This document shows, piece after piece, positions 51,186 to 59,773 of a stretch of DNA of 64,000 bases. The notes under the pieces are model-generated. The model searched no databases. It was not told the DNA's origin and was given only the letters and a program-made list of their open reading frames with translations. Numbering within the stretch: the first letter of the stretch is position 1; the number at the start of each line of letters is the position of its first letter. The DNA comes from Occallatibacter riparius (GTDB lineage: Bacteria > Acidobacteriota > Terriglobia > Terriglobales > Acidobacteriaceae): contig NZ_CP093313.1 of assembly GCF_025264625.1 (NCBI RefSeq), positions 3,100,001 through 3,164,000 on the forward strand, in the 5' to 3' direction. The translations under genes were made by a program, and so were the position numbers.

Positions 51186-53300
51186 TTATTCGGGCTTGAC
51201 TACGCCGCTGGTGCTTTCCTGCTTGGCGAGGCGGACGTGCGCGCCTTCGAGCTTGTGCTGCACCTTGGCCATGTCGCCGGGCTCCTGGTCGGTCTGCGGA
51301 GTCTTCTGATACTGCGTGACGGAGAGCTCCCACTGCGCGGCGGCGAGGCGGATCCGGCCCGTCTTCTCGTAGAGATCGCCGAGATGATCGTGCACGGTGG
51401 GGTCGGTCTGGTCGCGTTCGACGGCCTGGCGAAGGTTCTCCTCTGCCATTTCGTACTCACCCAGCTTGAAGTACGCCCAGCCCAGGGAGTCGAGGTACGC
51501 GCCGTTCATGGGCTCCTGGTCTACGGCCTTGCGGATCAGCTTGAGAGCTTCCTGAAGCTTCACACCCTTGTCCGCGAACATGTAGCCCATGTAGTTGAGG
51601 GTCATGGCATTGTTGGGGTCGATCTCGAGCGCCTTGCGGAAGTAGCTCTCGGCCTCTTCCAGGTGCTTCTGGCGATCGGCGAGCGCGCCCTTGAGGAAAA
51701 GAAGATAAAGCTTGTCTTCCTTGCGGGTGGCCATGGGCGTGGCCTTCGCGAGCACTTCCTCGGCTTCTTTGAAGCGGCGCAGGCGGGTGTACATGTTGCC
51801 GAGGCCGAAGTAGATGGAGCGATCGTCGCTGTCGTTGCCGGTGAGCAGGCTCTTGGCCATGTTGAGGCCGTCGTCGCTCTTGCCCAAGTCAACCAGCTCG
51901 CCGGCGAGCATGAGCTTCAGATCGCGGTCCTTTGGATTGGCGGCGACTGCCTGCTTTGAAACTTCGACGGCCTTCTCGAACATCTTGGCGTCGTTGTAGG
52001 TGTCGACCTGGAGCTGATAGCCGCGGCTGACCGAGTCGCCGCCCATGTCGATCATCTTCTGGTAGGCCGCGATGGCCTGGTCCACCTTATTCTGCTCGTG
52101 GTTAACCGAGCCGAGGCGCTCGAGGAAGATGCTGCGGTTGTTCTTCTCTTCAGCCGTGTAAGCGCCGTTGGCGTGCGAGGTTTGATCGACCATCTGCTGA
52201 TAGGTGGTGGCGGCCTCGTCGTAGCGGCCGAGCACGTCAAGCAGCAGTCCTTCGTTGTAGCCGGCTTCGAGGCTCTCGGGATCCTTCTTGCGCGCCTTGC
52301 GAATGGTGGCGAGGGCGTCTTCGTACTTGCCTTCGCGGCGCTGGATTTCAGAGATCTTGACCAGGGGGCCGGCGTCTTCGGAGTCGGCCTGGGCGAGGTC
52401 TTTGTAGGTCTTGAGGGCTTCGTCGAACTGGTTGTCAGTGAACTGCGCCTGGGCCAGGGCGTTGAGGGTGGGAACATCGCCGGGCTGCATATCGGCAGCG
52501 CGCTTGTAGGCGGCGATGGCGTCCTTGGTGCGCTTGAGCTGGTCGTAGGTGGCGCCGAGGGTGAACTCCATGCGCGCGGTGCGGTCGTTTTCAGGAACAG
52601 CCTCAAGGACTTTGGCGGCCTGATCGAAGTTGTTGTTCTCCTGGTAGACGCGGGCCAGGTTGAGGACCACCTCTTCAGATTCGGGCTCGATGTCCTGCGC
52701 GATCTTGAACTGCTCTTCCGCCTTGGCCGACTGGTGCTTGACGGTGTAGAGCTGGCCAAGAATCATGCGGTCTTCGACGCTACGGGGCTGAATGGCAACG
52801 ATCTTCTCGAATTCGGCGATGGCCTGGTCGAGCGTGTTGCCGGAAGGCGAAGACGAGGAGACGGAGTTCTGCTGCTCGCCGAGCTGGCGCAGGTAAATGC
52901 GGCCGAGGAGCTTGTGAGCGTCAATATCGTTGGGGTGGTTCTTGATGACCTCGCGCGCGGTGGATTCAGCGTCGCGGGTCTTGCCGGTGCGGAAGTAGAG
53001 GTCGGCCAGGCCATCATAGAGCGCGGCAGCGCCGGGATCGGCGTTGATGGCGGCCTTGTATTCCTCGATCGCCGGCTGGACGTACTCGGCGCGGCCGGAA
53101 CTGACTGCCTGCTCCTCGTACATGCCGGCAAGGGCCGCATGGTAGTAAGCCGAGGCGCGATTGGGCTGAGCAGAGTCGGAGGGCTTTGCGGCGGCGCTGG
53201 GCGCAGGGGTGGTCGCGGGAGTCGGGGATTGGGCGTGCGCGGCGCAAACAGCGAGGGAAAGGCAAATTAACGGCAAAAAGTCTTCGCGTCTCATGATCAC
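51186..53300 (-). CDS. Secreted tetratricopeptide-repeat protein
   Basis: A 704-residue protein with a signal peptide (DFLPLICLSLAVCAAHAQ), a Pro/Ala/Thr linker, and then about 15 or more TPR units to residue about 650. Examples are GAAALYDGLADLYFRTGK, PNDIDAHKLLGRIYLR, MNGAYLDSLGWAYFKLGEYE and HDHLGDLYEKTGR. TPR arrays bind peptides or scaffold complexes; in the periplasm they often serve envelope assembly or secretion. The start is GTG at 53300, with ATG 53294 as alternative. It forms a single transcription unit with a terminator. Confidence 0.9.
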   Translation of the reverse strand: MIMRREDFLPLICLSLAVCAAHAQSPTPATTPAPSAAAKPSDSAQPNRASAYYHAALAGMYEEQAVSSGRAEYVQPAIEEYKAAINADPGAAALYDGLADLYFRTGKTRDAESTAREVIKNHPNDIDAHKLLGRIYLRQLGEQQNSVSSSSPSGNTLDQAIAEFEKIVAIQPRSVEDRMILGQLYTVKHQSAKAEEQFKIAQDIEPESEEVVLNLARVYQENNNFDQAAKVLEAVPENDRTARMEFTLGATYDQLKRTKDAIAAYKRAADMQPGDVPTLNALAQAQFTDNQFDEALKTYKDLAQADSEDAGPLVKISEIQRREGKYEDALATIRKARKKDPESLEAGYNEGLLLDVLGRYDEAATTYQQMVDQTSHANGAYTAEEKNNRSIFLERLGSVNHEQNKVDQAIAAYQKMIDMGGDSVSRGYQLQVDTYNDAKMFEKAVEVSKQAVAANPKDRDLKLMLAGELVDLGKSDDGLNMAKSLLTGNDSDDRSIYFGLGNMYTRLRRFKEAEEVLAKATPMATRKEDKLYLLFLKGALADRQKHLEEAESYFRKALEIDPNNAMTLNYMGYMFADKGVKLQEALKLIRKAVDQEPMNGAYLDSLGWAYFKLGEYEMAEENLRQAVERDQTDPTVHDHLGDLYEKTGRIRLAAAQWELSVTQYQKTPQTDQEPGDMAKVQHKLEGAHVRLAKQESTSGVVKPE

Positions 53301-53560
53301 GTATGGGGATCCTTGCCTGTGGTGGAGGCCGACAGGGCTGCCGGGGCAGCCGGTGTGTTAGGGCACCCTGTATTAGAGACGATTTTACGCGCCAATTGGT
53401 TCGTTCGTCGCCAGAAACAGCAGGAATTTCGCCACTTTGGTGTTAGTGGCAAGTGAAACTAGTAAAAGGGACAGGCACTGAAAAACGACCTAGCGAAACA
53501 GTAAACCAGAACCAGCGACCGCGCGCCTGGCGCATTGGGCCGCTGGTTTTGGGGTAGCGA

Positions 53561-55150
53561 TCAGTGGCGGAAGTGGCGGATGCCGGTGAAGACCATGGCC
53601 ATGCCCAGGCGGTCGGCCGCGGCGATCACGTCCTGATCCTTCACGGAGCCTCCGGGTTGGATGACGGCAGTTGCGCCGGCTGCGGCGACGGCTTCGAGTC
53701 CGTCAGGGAACGGGAAAAAGGCGTCGGAGGCGGCGACGGTGCCGGCGAGCGGAAGAACTGCCTTCTGGGCACCGAATTTGGCAGCGTCGACCCGGCTCAT
53801 CTGGCCGGCTCCGATGCCGATGGTCTGGCCGTCGCGGGCGTAGACGATGGCGTTTGATTTCACGTGCTTGCAGACGCGCCAGGCGAAGATGAGGCTGCGC
53901 AGTTCTTCGGCTGTAGGGGGACGCCAGGTGACAACGTCGAGCTCGTTTTCCTCGATGCGGCCGGTGTCGGCGTCCTGGAGCAGAAGGCCGCCAGATACCT
54001 GCTTGACGACGGGCTTTGCGGGGGCGGCGTGAATCTCGACGAGGCGGAGGTTCTTCTTGCGGGAGAAGGCCTCAAGGGCTTCCGGCGTAAAGGACGGAGC
54101 TGCAATGGCTTCGACGAAGAGCTTGGCGATCTCCTCGGCGGCGGCGCCGTCGACGGGCTGGTTGATGCCGATGACGCCGCCGAAGGCCGAGACGGGGTCG
54201 GCGGCGAGGGCCTTCTGGTAGGCCTCGAGGACGGTTGCGCCGGTGGCGGCGCCGCAGGGGTTTGTGTGCTTGATGATGGCGACGGCGGGCAGGTCAGCGT
54301 CGGTGGGCTTGAGCTCCTGGGCCAGCTCCCAGCAGGCGTCGAGATCGACCAGGTTGTTGAAGCTCAACTCTTTGCCCTGAAGCTGCCTGGCGTTGGCAAC
54401 ACCGAGGCCGGAACCGTCGGAATAGAGGGCGGCACGCTGGTGGGGGTTTTCGCCGTAGCGGAGCGACTGGGCGAGGTTGAGATTGATCCGGAGGCTAGAG
54501 GGGAACTCGATCGATTTCTTCTCGACCGGCTGGGCGGGTAGGGGAGCTTCGCCCATCTGTTCGAGGGTGTTGGCGATGGCGGTGTCGTAAGCAGCGGTGG
54601 TGGCGAAGGCCTGTTTGGCGAGACGCCAGCGGGTCTCGCGACCCAGGGAGCCACCGGTGGCCGTGAGCTCTTCGGTCAGTGTGGGGTAGTCGGAGACGCG
54701 GGTGACGATGGCGACGTCTTCGAAATTTTTGGCGGCGGAGCGGACCATGGAGGGGCCGCCGATGTCGATGTTCTCGATGAGGTGGCCGAACGCGACGCCG
54801 GGCTGGGCGGCGGTCTTCTCGAAGGCGTAGAGGTTCACTACAACCATGTCGATGGGCTGGATCTGGTGCTCGGCGACCGCAGCCTCATGCTCGGCATTGC
54901 CGCGGATGTAGAGCAGACCACCGTGGACCTTGGGATGGAGCGTTTTTACGCGGCCGTCGAGCATCTCCGGGAAGCCGGTGAGGTCGCTGATGTCCTTCAC
55001 GGTGAGGCCGGCATCGCGGAGGGCGCGGGCGGTGCCGCCGGTGGAGACCAGCTCGACGCCGAAGCCGGCAAGGGTTTGGGCGAACTCGACCAGGCCGGTC
55101 TTGTCGGTGACGCTCAGCAGGGCACGCCGGATCTTCTTCTCCGCGCTCAC
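53561..55150 (-). CDS. purH: Bifunctional AICAR transformylase / IMP cyclohydrolase PurH
   Basis: A 529-residue enzyme for the last two steps of IMP synthesis. The N-terminal MGS-like IMP cyclohydrolase domain (about 1-195) shows [37 protein letters not shown] and [17 protein letters not shown]. The C-terminal transformylase domain shows [48 protein letters not shown] and the ending [12 protein letters not shown]. Complete. On the far side of its promoter region lies a purine-rich repeat spacer. A weak ACCAGCG/CGCTGGT hairpin at 53511-53547 may end the transcript. Confidence 0.97.
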   Translation of the reverse strand: MSAEKKIRRALLSVTDKTGLVEFAQTLAGFGVELVSTGGTARALRDAGLTVKDISDLTGFPEMLDGRVKTLHPKVHGGLLYIRGNAEHEAAVAEHQIQPIDMVVVNLYAFEKTAAQPGVAFGHLIENIDIGGPSMVRSAAKNFEDVAIVTRVSDYPTLTEELTATGGSLGRETRWRLAKQAFATTAAYDTAIANTLEQMGEAPLPAQPVEKKSIEFPSSLRINLNLAQSLRYGENPHQRAALYSDGSGLGVANARQLQGKELSFNNLVDLDACWELAQELKPTDADLPAVAIIKHTNPCGAATGATVLEAYQKALAADPVSAFGGVIGINQPVDGAAAEEIAKLFVEAIAAPSFTPEALEAFSRKKNLRLVEIHAAPAKPVVKQVSGGLLLQDADTGRIEENELDVVTWRPPTAEELRSLIFAWRVCKHVKSNAIVYARDGQTIGIGAGQMSRVDAAKFGAQKAVLPLAGTVAASDAFFPFPDGLEAVAAAGATAVIQPGGSVKDQDVIAAADRLGMAMVFTGIRHFRH

Positions 55151-55204
55151 GTTTTGCTCCTTCTTTCTCGCCCACTATTCGCATCGGTTCAGACGCATGC
55201 GGGG

Positions 55205-55380
55205 CCAACAGAATAGGGTACTAGAGGCAGGCACCAGGGATCGGGGAACAGGGAACAGAAACGCGGGGAATAGGGAGTAGGGAATAGAAAGGCAGGGACA
55301 AAGGGACAAGGGACCAAAAGGCAGGGACCAGGCACCAGGGACCAGTAAGCAGGGTCCAGAGGGACACGGGACCGACGTTC
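55205..55380. repeat. Purine-rich degenerate repeat (CAGGGA/AATAGGGA units), G-quadruplex-prone
   Basis: The plus strand carries many irregular units such as CAGGGACCAGG, GGGAACAGGGAACAG and GGGAATAGGGAGTAGGG. Several groups of four G-runs occur close together (55230-55310), a pattern that can form G-quadruplexes. It lies between divergent purH and the rhomboid gene, on the purH leader side, and has no coding potential. Confidence 0.7.
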
Positions 55381-55466
55381 GTCTTCGTACGCGGGCTTCG
55401 GTTGCGAAGTGGCTACTGGTGATTGTGCGGGGAGAGGGTGAAACGTAAATCGGTTAGAGTGAAGGA

Positions 55467-56399
55467 ATGGGAAGCAATCCCCCACCGCCGTTTCATGGGC
55501 GGGACTATCGCGGATGGGAGCCGGGTCCCGGACCTACGCCGGAGATCCTGCCGCCTGAGGCGTACGCGCCTCGTCCGCAGAACGATTATGTGGAGTATGC
55601 TCCGCCACAGCCGCCGCCCACGCGCAGGCGGCCGACGTGGTCGTCGGCTCGCGCAACCTATACGCTGCTGGGCATCAATATTGCGGTTTACGTCTTTATG
55701 GTGCTGGGGGGCGTGAGCCCCATTACGCCCAACTCTCCCAGCCTGATGCTGTGGGGGGCGAACAATGCCGGGGCTGTTCTGGTGGACGGCCAGTGGTGGC
55801 GCATTGTGACGGCGATGTTTGTGCACGGCGGGATTTTGCATTTGGGCCTGAACATGTGGTGCCTGTGGAACCTGGCTATGCTGGCCGAGCCGCTCATGGG
55901 TACCTTCGGCGTTTTTGCGGTGTATATCCTGACCGGCGCTGCGGGGAATCTGCTGTCGACGTTCTTCAATTGGATTGGCAACGCGCCGTCCTCGCCTTTC
56001 CCGCCGGGCGTGCCGGCGTGGATGGCGTTTCCGGCTGGTGTAGGCGCGTCAGGCGCGATCTTTGGGATTGCCGGAGCGCTGATTGTGCTGCTGAAGTCCA
56101 CGCGGCTCCCTGTGCCTCCGGAAGAGCTGAAGAAGATCCGCAAATCGGTGATCTACTTCGCCGCGATCAACCTAGTAATCGGGTTTTCGATCAACTTCGG
56201 GTCGAGCCGGACGGGTGTGGCGATTGATAACTGGGCCCACTTGGGTGGATGCGCCTCAGGCTTGCTGTTTGCGGTGCCGATGGTGCCGCGGATCGGATCG
56301 CCGCGGGATACGTTCGATATGAAGCTACGAGTGGCTGTGGGGATGATGGTGGGTGTCCTGGTGCTGTTCGGGTTCTTCCTCGCACAACTGGGAAGGTAG
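55467..56399 (+). CDS. Rhomboid-family intramembrane serine protease
   Basis: A 310-residue membrane protease. The Pro/Tyr/Arg-rich cytoplasmic N-terminus (about 1-62) is unusual and likely disordered. Six to seven helices follow. Key residues are the catalytic Ser195 in GVGASGAIFG and His258 in NWAHLGGCASG, plus the family's HGGILHLGLNMWCLW motif (about 120-134). It cuts transmembrane substrates within the membrane. It stands alone, convergent with the alpha/beta hydrolase gene. Confidence 0.93.
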   Translation: MGSNPPPPFHGRDYRGWEPGPGPTPEILPPEAYAPRPQNDYVEYAPPQPPPTRRRPTWSSARATYTLLGINIAVYVFMVLGGVSPITPNSPSLMLWGANNAGAVLVDGQWWRIVTAMFVHGGILHLGLNMWCLWNLAMLAEPLMGTFGVFAVYILTGAAGNLLSTFFNWIGNAPSSPFPPGVPAWMAFPAGVGASGAIFGIAGALIVLLKSTRLPVPPEELKKIRKSVIYFAAINLVIGFSINFGSSRTGVAIDNWAHLGGCASGLLFAVPMVPRIGSPRDTFDMKLRVAVGMMVGVLVLFGFFLAQLGR

Positions 56400-56430
56400 T
56401 GGGACATTCCTGATCTGGCCAGGCGGTTCG

Positions 56431-56450
56431 GTTTACGATAAGCGCTAGGA
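56431..56450. promoter_or_regulatory. Orphan copy of the higBA operator core
   Basis: TTACGATAAGCGCTA at 56433-56447 is identical to 9531-9545 within the higBA operator. No higB or higA gene is next to it; about 390 bp of partly AT-rich, non-coding sequence (56400-56795) follows. It could be a scar of a lost toxin-antitoxin module or a second HigA binding site. Confidence 0.4.
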
Positions 56451-56600
56451 TCTGCTTCCTGTTTACTATTAACTAACTTTCTGGGAAGCTTCGTCTTTTG
56501 ATCGCCTAAGAAATCTACTATTTTAGATACCCCTATGTAAGTCGTTATTTATGTTTGTTTTATCGAATTAATACCCGACCAAAGGCGAAGGAATGGAGAA

Positions 56601-56647
56601 GTAAAAACAGGGGGAGGGGTAGCTAATTTTCTAGTAAACTCCCCCTG
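56601..56647 (-). terminator. Rho-independent terminator for the alpha/beta hydrolase gene
   Basis: Read on the minus strand: CAGGGGGAG, 22-base loop, CTCCCCCTG, TTTTTAC. The loop is long but the stem is perfect and the T-run clean. It lies about 150 bp past the hydrolase stop. Confidence 0.6.
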
Positions 56648-56795
56648 AAAACCCACAGGGCCGTGCTTCACCTGAGGAAACACAGCCCTTGATGAAGAGT
56701 AGCGTTTTGTGGGGTCAGCATCCGTGATGGCTATCACCGGTGCAATGAACCAAGGTGATCTCATCTGCTCCATTTGCTGGAGCCACTGGCGTGTT

Positions 56796-57722
56796 TCAAG
56801 CCTTGATGAACGTGAGGAGATCGGAAAGGAATCGCTCCTGATGCGTCAGGATGATTCCGTGCGGTGCGTCGGGGTAGACGATCAGCTTCGCATTTCGAAT
56901 GAGGCGGGCAGTCCGGGCGCCAGTCACGGCAATAGGAGCACTGACATCTTTGTCTCCATGGACAATCAGCGTGGGGCAGGAGATCTTCGCCAGATCCGGG
57001 CGAACGTCCACAGCCAGCGTCGCGGATCGAGTCGCCAACGCGACCGGCAAGGAAAGGCTGGTCATCATGTTCTTGATCCAGGTGCGGGTTCCCTGAGACG
57101 TATCGGGTGTGAAGAAGGGGCCTTCATTCTGTTCAATCCATCGTGGAAAGTCTCTGGCAATGAGTTGTGTTTGCGCTTCGATCGCTTCTGCCGGCCATCC
57201 TTCTGGATTGTCTGCGGTCCTGGTTGAAAACGGAGTTGAAGGGGCGGCCATCACAAGTCGCGCGACGCGGCTTGATCCGTGACTCGCCAGGTAGCGAACG
57301 GCTTCGAATGATCCCATGGAGTGGGCGACGAGCACGGCGTCTCGCAGGTCGAGCTGATCCATGATCCGCGACACGTCGTCGACCAATGTATCGAGATCGT
57401 ACCCAGTGGCGGATGCGTCGGAGCGGCCATGCCCGCGGCGATCAGGAGCCACGCAGCGGAATCCGTGCGCGGTAAGAGCGGCCATGTGGTGTCCCCAAAC
57501 ATTCGATTGAAAAGTCCAGGCGCTGAGGAAGATGATCGGGCGGCCCGACCCCCAATCCTGCACGAAGAGCCTCGTTCCATCCCGCGCGGTTATGAACGGC
57601 TGGCTACGGGCGGCCCGCTGTGTTTCATTGGATTCGGATTGGGGGAGAATGGAAGTTGCTTGCGTGAGTGCTGCAGCGCCCCAGGCAGCGCTTCGAATGA
57701 CCTGGCGTCGATCGAGTTTCAT
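56796..57722 (-). CDS. Alpha/beta hydrolase (chloroperoxidase-like) with Tat-type signal
   Basis: A 308-residue hydrolase. The N-terminus KLDRRQVIRSAAWGAAALTQ carries a twin-arginine signal, so it is probably exported folded. The catalytic nucleophile is Ser135 in LVAHSMGSFE. The acid is in LIVHGDKDVSAP and the His in YPDAPHGI, with the family's PDRRGHGRSD before it, as in non-haem chloroperoxidases. ATG 57722 is chosen since GGAGGA lies 7 bp upstream; a longer frame to 57881 lacks support. It is divergent from an XRE regulator. Confidence 0.88.
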   Translation of the reverse strand: MKLDRRQVIRSAAWGAAALTQATSILPQSESNETQRAARSQPFITARDGTRLFVQDWGSGRPIIFLSAWTFQSNVWGHHMAALTAHGFRCVAPDRRGHGRSDASATGYDLDTLVDDVSRIMDQLDLRDAVLVAHSMGSFEAVRYLASHGSSRVARLVMAAPSTPFSTRTADNPEGWPAEAIEAQTQLIARDFPRWIEQNEGPFFTPDTSQGTRTWIKNMMTSLSLPVALATRSATLAVDVRPDLAKISCPTLIVHGDKDVSAPIAVTGARTARLIRNAKLIVYPDAPHGIILTHQERFLSDLLTFIKA

Positions 57723-57838
57723 GAGCAGTTCCTCCATCGTGAAATCGCTTCGTCCCCAATCGTGTGGTAAAAGAGGGAGCCGGGCAATTACGTGGGAGGT
57801 AATTGAATCTGGGCAGACGAACCGATAACGTGCAACCC

Positions 57839-58633
57839 ATGCTTGATGGAGTCCACACTGTAGGCAAGATGGTTCGCTCATGGCGTGAACTCAGGCGGTT
57901 CAGCCAGCTCGATCTAGCGCTCGAAGCTGAGGTGTCGCAGCGACATCTCAGCTTTATCGAAAGCGGGCGAGCGACCCCCTCCAGAGAAATGGTGCTGCAT
58001 CTGGCAGAGCGTCTGGAGGTTCCCTTCAGGGAGCGCAACGTGATGCTTCTGGCGGCAGGTTACTCGCCGGTTTATGGTGATCGCAGGCTGGAAGATCCGA
58101 CGCTGGCTCATGCGAGGACGGCTCTTGAACTGCTTTTGAAAGCGCATGAGCCTTATCCTGCGCTGACTGTTGACCGGCATTGGAACATTGTTGGGGCAAA
58201 CGCGGCCCTTGGCGCATTGCTGGAAGGAGTGGCTGCGGAGCTGCTCAAGCCTCCAGCGAACGCGCTGCGCATCAGCCTTCATCCACGAGGACTGGCTCCG
58301 AAGATTGTGAATCTGGTGGAGTGGCGCCATCACCTGCTCGAACGCTTGCGGCGTCAATTTCGAATTTCGCGCGATCCCGCATTGAATGATCTCCTGAACG
58401 AGCTGAGTAGTTATCCTGCCGGTTCGAGCGAACATGCGAGCAGCGTAAGCGATTCTGTGGCCAATGACGTTGCGCTGCCGCTTCGGCTCAGGACCTCGAG
58501 GGGCGTGCTCTCGTTTCTCAGCACTGTGACGGTGTTCGGTACGCCGGTGGAGATCACGCTTTCGGAGTTGTCGCTGGAGGCCTTCTACCCGGCAGATCAG
58601 GAAACCGCGCGAGTTCTGGGGATCGCGAGATAA
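57839..58633 (+). CDS. XRE-family regulator with MmyB-like ligand-binding domain
   Basis: About 264 residues. The HTH (about 10-60) reads VRSWRELRRFSQLDLALEAE followed by VSQRHLSFIESGRATPSREM. A MmyB-type domain (about 95-260) then carries LTVDRHWNIVGANAALGALL and VFGTPVEITLSELSLEAFYP, a PAS-like fold. Such regulators control divergent oxidoreductase or hydrolase genes. Here the hydrolase at 56796 and the aldo/keto reductase downstream are likely targets. Start uncertain: TTG 57803 and ATG 57869 also possible. Confidence 0.87.
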   Translation: MLDGVHTVGKMVRSWRELRRFSQLDLALEAEVSQRHLSFIESGRATPSREMVLHLAERLEVPFRERNVMLLAAGYSPVYGDRRLEDPTLAHARTALELLLKAHEPYPALTVDRHWNIVGANAALGALLEGVAAELLKPPANALRISLHPRGLAPKIVNLVEWRHHLLERLRRQFRISRDPALNDLLNELSSYPAGSSEHASSVSDSVANDVALPLRLRTSRGVLSFLSTVTVFGTPVEITLSELSLEAFYPADQETARVLGIAR

Positions 58634-58774
58634 AGACACCCCGCTGATGAGGGCGGGCTCTTCACAATTCTTAAAGATCCGGCGCGACGGGTCGGAATTG
58701 TCTGTGCAAGAATGAGGTCAAATGCAGGATTCGGTCCTGCGTTCGTTCCAACTCCGACGCAGATGGAGGGCGAT

Positions 58775-59737
58775 ATGGAACGGCGACTGTTCATCAAGCA
58801 GGCGGCTATGACTGCGGCCGCGGCTTCAGCGGCATCTTCGATGCACGCATCGAACAAAACTCCCTCACAACCAATTGCGAAACGGGCCCTGGGCAAAACC
58901 GGCGAGAAGCTGTCGATGATTGGATTCGGCGGCATTGTGGTGATGAACGAGACCGAGGGCGCGAGCTCGAATATCGTGGCTGAGGCCGTGGATCGCGGGA
59001 TCAACTACTTCGACGTTGCGCCTAGCTATGGAAATGCGCAGGAGCGGCTGGGGCCGGCGCTGGCGCCGTATCGGAAGAATGTGTTTCTGGCGTGCAAGAC
59101 AGAGGGCCGCACGAAAGACGAGTCGCGGAAGCAGTTGGAGGAGTCGCTGCGGCTGCTGAAGACCGATCACGTAGACCTGTATCAGTTCCACGCGTTAACG
59201 AAGATGAAGGAACTGGACCAGGTGCTGGGGCCGGGCGGCGCGATGGAGACGATGGAGGCGGCGAAGAGAGAAGGGAAGATTCGCTTCATCGGATTCAGCG
59301 TGCACTCGGCGGAGACAGCCGTAGCAGCGCTGGAGCGGTATCCGTTCGACACGATTCTCTTTCCGGTGAATTGGGTGCTGTTTTCGCAGGCGAGCTTCGG
59401 GCCGCAGATTTTGAAAAAGGCGCAAGAGAAGGGCGTGGGGATTCTGGCCCTGAAAGCGATGGCGAAGACGATGTGGCCTGAAGGGCAGAAGAAGGATCAT
59501 CCCGAGCCGAAGTGCTGGTATCAGCCGGCGGCATTTCCTGATGAGGCGTCGCTGGGACTGCGGTGGACGCTGGGACATCCGATCACTGCGGCGATTCCGC
59601 CGGGGGATGAGAAGTACTTCCGGCTGGCGATGGATGTGGCGCAGCACTACAAGCCGCTCGAAGCGCACGAGGAGCAGGCGCTGCTGAGCGGAGGCAAGGG
59701 GCTGGAGCCGATCTTCAAGCTTGGGAACGATGTCTAG
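58775..59737 (+). CDS. Aldo/keto reductase with Tat-like signal
   Basis: A 320-residue NAD(P)H-dependent reductase. The catalytic tetrad is visible as Asp80 (NYFDVAPSYG), Tyr85, Lys108 (LACKTEG) and His139 (YQFHALT). The N-terminus MERRLFIKQAAMTAAAASAA looks like a twin-arginine signal with a hydrophobic stretch, so it may act in the periplasm. GGAGGG at 58765-58770 supports ATG 58775. It lies downstream of the XRE regulator on the same strand and may be regulated by it. Confidence 0.89.
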   Translation: MERRLFIKQAAMTAAAASAASSMHASNKTPSQPIAKRALGKTGEKLSMIGFGGIVVMNETEGASSNIVAEAVDRGINYFDVAPSYGNAQERLGPALAPYRKNVFLACKTEGRTKDESRKQLEESLRLLKTDHVDLYQFHALTKMKELDQVLGPGGAMETMEAAKREGKIRFIGFSVHSAETAVAALERYPFDTILFPVNWVLFSQASFGPQILKKAQEKGVGILALKAMAKTMWPEGQKKDHPEPKCWYQPAAFPDEASLGLRWTLGHPITAAIPPGDEKYFRLAMDVAQHYKPLEAHEEQALLSGGKGLEPIFKLGNDV

Positions 59738-59773
59738 CGCACGGAACCGGCTTTGAACAGGTAAGGCCTGGAT

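Noticed and set aside
56549..56773. 74-codon minus-strand frame in the gene-free stretch
   Set aside because: Runs through the terminator hairpin and has no domain; treated as chance.
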